This document shows positions 7,194 to 13,256 of a DNA stretch of 16,264 nt, in pieces; positions within the stretch are counted from its first letter, which is position 1, and every line of letters starts with the position of its first letter. The notes beneath the pieces are model-generated. The model was not told where the DNA came from. It made no database searches and saw nothing but the letters and a program-made list of their open reading frames with translations. The position numbers and the translations under genes are program-made. Source of the DNA: an uncultured Gemmatimonadaceae bacterium (GTDB lineage: Bacteria > Gemmatimonadota > Gemmatimonadetes > Gemmatimonadales > Gemmatimonadaceae); contig CATPBN010000321.1 of the NCBI GenBank assembly GCA_955652635.1, forward strand, positions 1 to 16,264, given 5' to 3'.

Positions 7194-7865
7194 CTAGGGC
7201 AGCCGCTCGGGAGACTTGGTTGGCTTTCTCTCGAGCGGCTGTGCCGCTCCCGCACCGATCGCTCTTGCTCCCTCGCCTTCCGTGAAGAGGCGCGTGAGAA
7301 AGCGCTGACCCTCCCCGATCCTCTCGACTTCCACCGCTGTCGCCTCCACCGCCTGCTCCATCCGGGAGAGCCGCTCGGCAAGCTCTCTCGGGAAGGAAGT
7401 GACTACAGCCGCGCTTCTCCGCCAGATCCGTCTGGCAAACGCGATAGACAGCGGTAGGAGCACGATGATCATGAAGATTCCCCCGAGGACATAGGCATCT
7501 TCCGGCGGTCCCTGATTGATTGGCCGCGGCTGCTCCACTACCGCGCCGGGTATCGCCGCGGCCTGCGCAATCTGGACGGCATTGCCAGCAAGCATCTGAT
7601 CGACTGCCATAATTCTTCCGTCGACGTCCTTGAGCCTTGCCTCGAGTCCTGGACGCTGGGGAGCGCTCGCGGCCATGTCTTCGAGCTCGTTGTCTATCCC
7701 TTGCCTCGTGCTCTGTAATTGTTCGAGCTGATTGTTCAGCTCGTTGCGCTGGGCTTTGAACCCTTCGTATATAGCGGACGCGCTCGGCGCTGAGCGTGCG
7801 GCGCCTGCCACCACGGGCGCGGTCCCGGGACCAGGAGTGGTTTGTATTTTTCGCGTCTGAATCAA
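7194..7865 (-). CDS. Uncharacterised single-pass membrane protein with two coiled coils
   Basis: A 223-residue protein that I cannot assign a function. A Pro/Ala-rich N-terminus (about 8-30) leads to a charged heptad-like helix (about 32-92, FKAQRNELNNQLEQLQSTRQ and on). A Pro-rich linker (105-121) and one transmembrane helix (about 125-146, YVLGGIFMIIVLLPLSIAFA) follow. A second coiled coil (about 158-182, RELAERLSRMEQAVEATAVE) precedes VERIGEGQRFLTRLFTEGEG and a disordered tail. It may scaffold a complex at the inner membrane. The start is TTG at 7865, supported by GAGGA about 4 bases upstream and by the absence of any in-frame ATG before residue 64. The -10-less upstream region holds inverted and direct repeats (7882-7922). 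Genes of this build are, to my recollection, recurrent in Gemmatimonadota. Confidence 0.75.
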   Translation of the reverse strand: MIQTRKIQTTPGPGTAPVVAGAARSAPSASAIYEGFKAQRNELNNQLEQLQSTRQGIDNELEDMAASAPQRPGLEARLKDVDGRIMAVDQMLAGNAVQIAQAAAIPGAVVEQPRPINQGPPEDAYVLGGIFMIIVLLPLSIAFARRIWRRSAAVVTSFPRELAERLSRMEQAVEATAVEVERIGEGQRFLTRLFTEGEGARAIGAGAAQPLERKPTKSPERLP

Positions 7866-7881
7866 ATTGTCCTCGGAGCGG

Positions 7882-7925
7882 ACGGGTAAATCCCGACCCG
7901 TTAGCCGGACTGTAGGTAAATCTAC
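7882..7925. repeat. Paired inverted/direct repeats in the divergent region ahead of cysK and the coiled-coil gene
   Basis: GGTAAATC occurs at 7885-7892 and again at 7915-7922, 30 bases apart start to start. Each copy sits in its own small inverted repeat: CGGG-TAAAT-CCCG (7884-7896) and GTAG-GTAAAT-CTAC (7912-7925). The first also lies in a wider repeat, ACGGGT (7882-7887) with ACCCGT (7896-7901). They may be two sites for one regulator, or hairpins in the leader of the minus-strand gene. Function is unknown. Confidence 0.4.
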
Positions 7926-7973
7926 GAAGCCTGCCGCGAATTTTCTTCACCGGGAGCTAGGCACCGGGCGATG

Positions 7974-8002
7974 TTGGCGCGTTCGGCGACTGGTGATATA
8001 TC
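7974..8002 (+). promoter_or_regulatory. cysK: Probable promoter of the cysteine synthase gene
   Basis: TTGGCG (7974-7979) and TATATC (7997-8002) are separated by 17 bases, the standard spacing for a housekeeping sigma factor. Transcription would start near 8009, about 22 bases ahead of the GTG at 8031. This also argues against the upstream in-frame ATG at 7971, which would lie within the promoter. Confidence 0.55.
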
Positions 8003-8030
8003 CTTCTTCTCAACGGACACCGGGGGAATC

Positions 8031-9008
8031 GTGGCGGAGCGGCGGATTTACAAGGACATAACGGAAACGATGGGTGACACACCGCTCATCCAGCTCAATC
8101 GCATCGGACGCGATTTACCCGCGCGGATCGTGGTCAAGCACGAAGGCTTCAATCCGTTCAACTCAGTGAAGGACCGCATCGGCACGGCGATGATCGATGA
8201 TGCGCTCCGTGACAAGAAGCTTCGTTCCGGAATGGTCATCGTCGAGCCCACGAGTGGCAACACGGGCATCGGACTCGCCTACGCGGCTGTGGCTCGCGGG
8301 TTTCGCTGCGTGTTCACGATGCCCGAAACAATGACAATCGAGCGGAGGAACATGCTCCGCGCTCTGGGTTGCCGAGTCGTGTTGACGGAAGGTCCGAAAG
8401 GAATGAAGGGAGCCATCGCGCGCGCAGAACAAATTCTGGCAAAACTTGGGGATCGCGCGTGGATGCCAAGACAGTTCGACAATCCATCGAATCCAGCGGT
8501 GCACTACCGCACGACAGGTCCCGAGATCTGGGAAGGCACTGCCGGAGCAGTGGACATATTCGTCTCCGGCGTCGGGACAGGCGGGACGATCACGGGCGCT
8601 GGGCGCTATCTGCGCGAGAAGAAGTCGGGAATTCGCATCGTTGCAGTAGAACCGGCCGAGAGCCCGGTTCTATCGGGTGGCGAGCCGTCTCCACACAAGC
8701 AGCAGGGAATTGGCGCCGGGTTCATACCGAGCATCCTCGATACGAAGATCTACCAGGAAGTTATTAAGGTGACGAACGACGACGCGATTGCGACGGCCCG
8801 CCGCCTGTCGCGCGAGGAAGCCATCTTCGCCGGGATCTCCTCAGGCTCGATCACCTGGGCTGCCCTCAAGGTCGCCGCACGGCCGGAGAACAAGGGCAAA
8901 CTCATCGTATCCGTGATCTGTGATTTCGGCGAGCGGTATCTGTCAAATCCGGTCTACGCGGATCTTCCCGATCCGGATTACTCGGACATTGAGAGCGCGT
9001 TGACCTGA
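8031..9008 (+). CDS. cysK: Cysteine synthase (O-acetylserine sulfhydrylase)
   Basis: A 325-residue PLP enzyme of fold type II that replaces the acetoxy group of O-acetylserine with sulfide to give cysteine, in the cytoplasm. Lys47 in NPFNSVKDR is the Schiff-base lysine. TSGNTG (74-79) binds the substrate carboxylate, GTGGTITG (182-189) binds the PLP phosphate, and AGISSGS (267-273) holds the residue that contacts the pyridine nitrogen. MPETMTIERR, QFDNPSNPAVHYRTTGPEIW and QQGIGAGFIP are characteristic CysK stretches. The GTG at 8031 is chosen because GGGGGA lies 3 bases before it, MAERRIYKDITET is a typical CysK start, and the likely promoter ends just upstream. No cystathionine-type C-terminal CBS domain is present. 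No serine acetyltransferase gene is adjacent. The methyltransferase 37 bases downstream may be cotranscribed. Confidence 0.95.
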   Translation: MAERRIYKDITETMGDTPLIQLNRIGRDLPARIVVKHEGFNPFNSVKDRIGTAMIDDALRDKKLRSGMVIVEPTSGNTGIGLAYAAVARGFRCVFTMPETMTIERRNMLRALGCRVVLTEGPKGMKGAIARAEQILAKLGDRAWMPRQFDNPSNPAVHYRTTGPEIWEGTAGAVDIFVSGVGTGGTITGAGRYLREKKSGIRIVAVEPAESPVLSGGEPSPHKQQGIGAGFIPSILDTKIYQEVIKVTNDDAIATARRLSREEAIFAGISSGSITWAALKVAARPENKGKLIVSVICDFGERYLSNPVYADLPDPDYSDIESALT

Positions 9009-9045
9009 TCGATTCGACTTCGAGCAATCGGACGCCGGAAATCAC

Positions 9046-9639
9046 ATGAGACCACTCCCCTTCGTCTGGCCGTATGCGCTGATATTCTGGGCAGTTTACG
9101 TGTGGGCCTTTCTCCCAGAGTGGAAAGTTGTCCAGGGTGGCCGCAAGGGTGTAAAAGACGCGGACTCGAAAGACAGTGGGTCCCTCAAGGTGATACTTGG
9201 CGGGATGTGGGCGGCTCTCATCATTGCCTATCCGGTCGCCTTCGTTAGAGCCTGGTCGTTTCCGGCGCGCTGGCAAGTGCCGCTCTTCGTCGTCGGAATA
9301 CTGACCATCGTTCTCGGCAGCATGCTAAGGCGTTACTGCTGGCGCACCCTCGGCGAATATTTCACTGGCGACGTGAAGGCAAGGCCGGACCAGCCGGTGA
9401 TCACCTCGGGGCCATATCGCTGGGTGAGGCACCCCTCGTACACAGCCGGGATGATGATGTTCATCGGAATCGGGTTGGCGCTTGGCAGCTGGGTCAGCTT
9501 CGGGCTGCTTACGCTTGCGACGATCGCGACTTACAGCTATCGAGTCTCGGTCGAAGAGCGAGCGCTTCTCGAGACGATCGGCGAGCCGTATCGCCGTTAC
9601 ATGAAGGAGCGGAAACGCTACATACCGTACATCGTGTAG
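9046..9639 (+). CDS. ICMT/PEMT-like membrane methyltransferase
   Basis: A 197-residue integral membrane protein of the isoprenylcysteine carboxyl methyltransferase / phospholipid methyltransferase-like family, expected to transfer a methyl group from S-adenosylmethionine. Hydrophobic segments lie at about 5-23, 48-67, 77-96 and 134-165. The SAM-binding C-terminal half has the family pattern: ITSGPYRWVRHPSYTAG (about 122-138) and later VEERALLETIGEPYRRYMKE (about 170-189). In bacteria the substrate of such proteins is mostly unknown (lipids, small thiols or isoprenoid acids have been proposed), so no symbol is given. The start ATG at 9046 has only a weak purine stretch before it. It may be read together with cysK, but no functional link is proven. 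Confidence 0.85.
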   Translation: MRPLPFVWPYALIFWAVYVWAFLPEWKVVQGGRKGVKDADSKDSGSLKVILGGMWAALIIAYPVAFVRAWSFPARWQVPLFVVGILTIVLGSMLRRYCWRTLGEYFTGDVKARPDQPVITSGPYRWVRHPSYTAGMMMFIGIGLALGSWVSFGLLTLATIATYSYRVSVEERALLETIGEPYRRYMKERKRYIPYIV

Positions 9640-9792
9640 AACGTCACGAGACCGCTCGCGACTCCGGCATCAATAACTGGGTTGGGAGCTCGGTGGGAAT
9701 CGATTCACTCTGCGGTCGTTCAACAGGAACGGGCTGAACCCATCGTACCAACTGATCTTCAACCCCCACCGTGAGCCGGCGGTATTCTTCCT

Positions 9793-10167
9793 TCATGAGG
9801 GGAGACGAACTAGGAAGTCTGCGGTCGCGCGGTTGCAGGCGACTGGAATATTGTAGACCACGGCGATGCGCAGGAGCGCTTTGACGTCCACGTCGTGTGG
9901 ATGCGGCTCGAGCGGATCCGAGAAAAACACGACGAAATCGATCCTTCCTTCCACGATTGCTGCGCCTACCTGCTGATCGCCGCCTGGTGGTCCACTGGCG
10001 AAGCGAGTGATGTCGAGTCCAAGCTCGGAGGCGAGGATCGCGCCTGTGGTGCCGGTTGCGAAGAGATCGTGGTGCAGAAGGACACCCCGGTTGCAGCGGA
10101 CCCAATCGAGGAGGTCGTGTTTGCGGTTGTCGTGCGCGATCATGGCGATGCGCTTCCTGGTGTTCAT
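9793..10167 (-). CDS. mgsA: Methylglyoxal synthase
   Basis: A 124-residue cytoplasmic enzyme that converts dihydroxyacetone phosphate to methylglyoxal and phosphate, a bypass of lower glycolysis when phosphate is limiting. ATGTTGAILA (37-46) is the phosphate-binding loop. Asp64 in GPPGGDQQVG is the catalytic base, and His91 and Asp94 in HPHDVDVKALLR complete the known active site. VACNRATADFLV is the usual end of the core. It is shorter than the 152-residue E. coli enzyme, mainly at both termini, and looks complete. The start is ATG at 10167, giving MNTRKRIAMIAHDN; the frame continues upstream to 10440, but nothing there resembles the family. No clear Shine-Dalgarno sequence is seen. It converges on the methyltransferase gene across 153 bases in which I see no terminator. 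Confidence 0.95.
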   Translation of the reverse strand: MNTRKRIAMIAHDNRKHDLLDWVRCNRGVLLHHDLFATGTTGAILASELGLDITRFASGPPGGDQQVGAAIVEGRIDFVVFFSDPLEPHPHDVDVKALLRIAVVYNIPVACNRATADFLVRLPS

Positions 10168-10346
10168 CAATAGCAAGCGGCGGCTGGGCACGATGTATCT
10201 CGGCGAGGATGTACGCCCAATCTCTTGGCAGCGTGTGTTGGTAGTGTCACCATACGGCCCGGATTGAGGAACGGCTTTGCGGCCGGGCACTTGCACCCGA
10301 CCAGGAGTTGTTGCACTTCCTGACTGGATCAAACGGAGGCATACAG

Positions 10347-10787
10347 ATGAGACACTCTTGGACTGCCCTGTTAGGACTATCGGTTTGTGTGATGGCGTTG
10401 GATGCGCAACCTCGCCCGAAGTCGACTGCCTCCCTTCCACCGATTCAGCTCGAGGACCAGTGGACCACTGCGCTCGTCAAACGTGACGTGCGCACGTTCG
10501 ACCAGTTGCTTGCCCCGAGCTTCGTGTACACGGAAAATGCAGCTGTGATGAATCGCGGCGAGGTGATCAAGGGTGTGACAGGTCCGGACAAGGTCGAGTG
10601 GGCACGAAATGAAGGCATGAAACTCCACGACTTCGGCAACGTGCAGGTGGTTACTGGAGTCTTACACGTCAAGGGAAAGGGCGCCAAGGGCTCGTTCGAC
10701 CGTCGGTACCAGTTCACTGACACTTGGCAGCGACGGAATGGGCGCTGGCAGATAATCGCCGCGCAGGATTATGTGATCCCCGCATGA
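10347..10787 (+). CDS. Secreted NTF2-like (DUF4440/SnoaL-type) protein
   Basis: A 146-residue protein. Residues 1-20 form a signal peptide (LLGLSVCVMALDA, with likely cleavage before Gln21), so it should be periplasmic. The mature part has the NTF2-like cone fold pattern: a helix with LEDQWTTALVKRDVRTFDQLLAPSFVY, then strands ending in DRRYQFTDTWQRRNGRWQIIAAQDYVI. That ending is typical of DUF4440/nuclear transport factor 2-like proteins. Many such proteins bind small ligands or have no known activity. GGAGG (10335-10339), 7 bases ahead, fixes the start at 10347; the open frame from 10308 is not needed. It is the first gene of the apparent operon with the PQQ dehydrogenase (28-base gap) and might act as a periplasmic accessory, but that is a guess from position. 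Confidence 0.82.
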   Translation: MRHSWTALLGLSVCVMALDAQPRPKSTASLPPIQLEDQWTTALVKRDVRTFDQLLAPSFVYTENAAVMNRGEVIKGVTGPDKVEWARNEGMKLHDFGNVQVVTGVLHVKGKGAKGSFDRRYQFTDTWQRRNGRWQIIAAQDYVIPA

Positions 10788-10815
10788 GCCGGTGCGACTG
10801 CGAGGAGTGATGAGA

Positions 10816-12681
10816 ATGATCGGAGCTGTCCGAGGAGCGTCCATCGTTTTGATCGTGGCCCTCTTTGCGTGCAAGGTGGAGAGCAAGCATCCGGCAATTG
10901 ATACAACGGGAAGCAGCGACCCGAAGGTCACGTCCACTGCGGCTGTCGGCACGAGCTCGGTTTCAGGGGCACGCATCGCCGTACCGCATGCGGGCCCGCC
11001 AGGCGAGTGGCAAATGCCAGCGGGGGATTATGCCAGCTCACGCTACAGCGAACTGGCATCCATCACTCCGCAAAACGTGGCGAATCTTCACGTCGCGTGG
11101 GCCTTCTCGACAGGTGTGCTGCGTGGACACGAAGGGCAGCCGCTTGTGATTGGCAACACGATGTACGTGGTTACGCCGTATCCGAACGTGTCTTACGCGA
11201 TCGATCTCGCTCAGGCGGGCCAACCGCTCAAGTGGAAATTCCGCCCCGAGAATGCCCAGCAAGCAATCGGCCGAGCGTGTTGCGATGTCGTGAATCGGGG
11301 CGCGGCGTACGCTGACGGAAAGATCTTTTACAACCTTCTCGATGGGCACACCGTCGCGGTCGATGCAGCGACCGGCACACAGGTGTGGCGCACCAAGATG
11401 GGAGATCTTGCCCGTGGCGAAACGATGACGATGGCGCCAATCGTGGTGAAGAGCAAAGTGATCGTAGGATCGAGTGGTGGGGAGATGGGCGTCCGTGGAT
11501 GGATCGCTGCGCTCGATGCGTCGACGGGCAAGGAAGTCTGGCGCGCCTACAACATCGGCCCCGACAAAGACGTCAAAGTCGGCCCGAAGTTCAAGCCGTT
11601 TTACGCTCAGGACAAAGGAACGAATCTCGGCGTGTCATCGTGGCCGGGCGACACCTGGAAAACCGGGGGAGGCGCTGTGTGGGGATGGCTCTCCTACGAT
11701 CCAGCGCTCAATCTCATCTATCACGGAACCAGCAACCCCGGCCCGTGGAATGAGAACCAGCGAACCGGCGATAACAAATGGACAGCGGCGATCCTCGCGC
11801 GGGACGCGGATACCGGCGAAATGGTGTGGGCGTTCCAGGTGACACCCCACGATATGTGGGATTACGACGCGGTCAACGAGAACATCCTGGTCGATCTCCC
11901 GATGAAGGGACAGACCAGGAAGGTCCTGGTGCATTTTGATCGCAACGGATTCGCCTACACGATCGACCGCGCCACGGGCGAAGTGATTCTGGCGGAGCCG
12001 TTCGTGCCGATGAACTGGTCGACTGGCATCGATCTGACGACTGGTCGGCCGAGAGTCGTCGAGACCAAGAAGACGGCCCAGGATAAGAATGTGAAGGACA
12101 TCTGCCCCAGTCTCGAGGGTGGGAAGAATCAGCAACCGGCCGCGTTCTCGCCGCAAACCGGGCTTTTCTACGTGCCGACGAACAATCTGTGCATGGATTT
12201 CCAGGCACGGGCAGTGACGTATATCGCGGGGACTCCATTCATCGGCGGCAACGCGCCCGAGAAGGGAGGACCGGGCGGTTATCGGGGAGAATTCATCGCC
12301 TGGGATGCGACGACCGGGAAGAAGATCTGGGGGATCAAGGAGCCGTTCCCGGTGTGGGGTGGGGCTCTTGCCACCGCCGGCGGTGTTGTGTTCTACGGAA
12401 CGCTCGATGGATGGCTCAAGGCGGCCGACGCACGCAGCGGCAAAGTGTTGTGGCAATTCAAGCTCGGCTCCGGCGTGGTTGGAAATCCGGTGACGTACAC
12501 CGGCCCCGACGGAAAGCAATACGTCGCGATTTATGCGGGGATAGGCGGCGACATGGGACTTCTCATCGCTGGCGATGTAGCGGCGAACCTGCCTTACGAT
12601 GTTCGCGAGCGTGGAACGACGTTGCCGGACATCGCCCGCTGGACGAGCTGGGGCGGCGAGCTGTTCGTGTTCTCTTTATGA
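10816..12681 (+). CDS. PQQ-dependent alcohol dehydrogenase, XoxF/ExaF-like, predicted lanthanide-dependent lipoprotein
   Basis: A 621-residue eight-bladed beta-propeller quinoprotein that oxidises a primary alcohol, such as methanol or ethanol, in the periplasm. Repeated tryptophan-docking motifs (AATGTQVW, ASTGKEVW, ADTGEMVW, ATTGKKIW, ARSGKVLW) mark the blades. Cys155-Cys156 in GRACCDVVNRG is the vicinal disulfide pair that packs on PQQ. Expected metal ligands are Glu223 (GGEMGVRG), Asn307 (TSNPGPWN) and catalytic Asp349. Asp351, two residues on in MWDYDAVNEN, is the extra ligand found in lanthanide enzymes, whereas calcium MxaF has Ala there. Residues 1-19 (hydrophobic, then LFAC) suggest a lipoprotein. 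There is no C-terminal haem domain; the cytochrome is the next gene and overlaps by ATGA. ATG 10816 is chosen because GAGGAG (10802-10807) lies 8 bases ahead; GTG 10792 and ATG 10810 are alternatives. Substrate is not determined. Confidence 0.92.
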   Translation: MIGAVRGASIVLIVALFACKVESKHPAIDTTGSSDPKVTSTAAVGTSSVSGARIAVPHAGPPGEWQMPAGDYASSRYSELASITPQNVANLHVAWAFSTGVLRGHEGQPLVIGNTMYVVTPYPNVSYAIDLAQAGQPLKWKFRPENAQQAIGRACCDVVNRGAAYADGKIFYNLLDGHTVAVDAATGTQVWRTKMGDLARGETMTMAPIVVKSKVIVGSSGGEMGVRGWIAALDASTGKEVWRAYNIGPDKDVKVGPKFKPFYAQDKGTNLGVSSWPGDTWKTGGGAVWGWLSYDPALNLIYHGTSNPGPWNENQRTGDNKWTAAILARDADTGEMVWAFQVTPHDMWDYDAVNENILVDLPMKGQTRKVLVHFDRNGFAYTIDRATGEVILAEPFVPMNWSTGIDLTTGRPRVVETKKTAQDKNVKDICPSLEGGKNQQPAAFSPQTGLFYVPTNNLCMDFQARAVTYIAGTPFIGGNAPEKGGPGGYRGEFIAWDATTGKKIWGIKEPFPVWGGALATAGGVVFYGTLDGWLKAADARSGKVLWQFKLGSGVVGNPVTYTGPDGKQYVAIYAGIGGDMGLLIAGDVAANLPYDVRERGTTLPDIARWTSWGGELFVFSL

Positions 12682-13247
12682 GAATCCAGATCCGCGGCCT
12701 ATCTTCGCGGGGGCGCTCAATCAGAGCCCTCTCTGCGTTTGTCTTGTTCTCTGCGTGCAATCGCGGCGCCGGCGCGCGTGACGACACGGCCAACGCGATC
12801 TCTGCTTCGCCGGGCCAGGCTGCGGTTAGCCATCTGCTCATTGCGGGGGACAGCCTGCGTTTCGTCCAGCACGACGATAATCTTCCCGTCGGATTTCCAG
12901 CGTCCGTAAAGCCACTGGTGATAAAAAACCCATACGAGGGCGACAAGGCTGCGATCATCACTGGCGGAAAACTCTTCGTCGCGTACAACTGCCTGGACTG
13001 TCACGGTGCGGACGGATCGGGCGCGATGGGTCCGTCTTTCCAGGATGGCCGCTGGCATTTCGGCGGAACGCCCGGGGAAGTCTTCGAGTCGATCTATGAA
13101 GGCAGGCCGGACGGGATGCCTGCCTGGGGCGGACGAATCTCTAACGATCAGATCTGGATGCTGACCGCATACGTGCGATCATTATCGTCGAAGGACCTGA
13201 GCACCGAGAATTTCACCGGCAAGACGATAGAACGCACCGGTCACTGA
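12678..13247 (+). CDS. Mono-haem cytochrome c, putative lipoprotein, partner of the PQQ dehydrogenase
   Basis: A 189-residue class I c-type cytochrome. NCLDCHGADG holds the haem attachment motif Cys105-x-x-Cys108-His109. Met147 in RPDGMPAWGGR is the likely distal haem ligand, and NDQIWMLTAYVRSL is the usual C-terminal helix. Residues 1-27 (Arg-rich, then ALSAFVLFSAC) resemble a lipoprotein signal with Cys27 lipidated; Phe at the -3 position is unusual, so simple secretion is an alternative. Its ATG overlaps the dehydrogenase stop as ATGA (12678-12681), which implies translational coupling and near-equal expression. It most likely takes electrons from PQQH2 in the dehydrogenase and passes them to a terminal oxidase, the role of XoxG-type cytochromes. 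It is not clearly orthologous to xoxG, so no symbol is given. Confidence 0.9.
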   Translation: MRIQIRGLSSRGRSIRALSAFVLFSACNRGAGARDDTANAISASPGQAAVSHLLIAGDSLRFVQHDDNLPVGFPASVKPLVIKNPYEGDKAAIITGGKLFVAYNCLDCHGADGSGAMGPSFQDGRWHFGGTPGEVFESIYEGRPDGMPAWGGRISNDQIWMLTAYVRSLSSKDLSTENFTGKTIERTGH

Positions 13248-13256
13248 GGACGCAAA

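Noticed and set aside
7084..7950. 288-residue frame overlapping the coiled-coil gene and the end of the NmrA-like gene
   Set aside because: Arg/Gly/Ser-rich shadow; the overlapping frame at 7194-7865 has a TM helix, coiled coils and a ribosome-binding site.
7971..8030. Upstream ATG extension of cysK
   Set aside because: It overlaps the likely promoter, and CysK homologues start near the GTG at 8031.
8647..8672. 9-base perfect inverted repeat TAGAACCGG/CCGGTTCTA inside cysK
   Set aside because: About one such repeat is expected by chance in a window this long; it lies mid-gene in conserved coding sequence with no T-run.
10257..10288. Inverted repeat GCCCGG...CCGGGC between mgsA and the NTF2-like gene
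   Set aside because: Six-base arms with a 20-base loop are weak and common at this GC content; no supporting context.
11635..12519. Long open frame antisense to the PQQ dehydrogenase gene
   Set aside because: Arises from codon bias of the high-GC gene on the other strand; the translation has no recognisable motifs.
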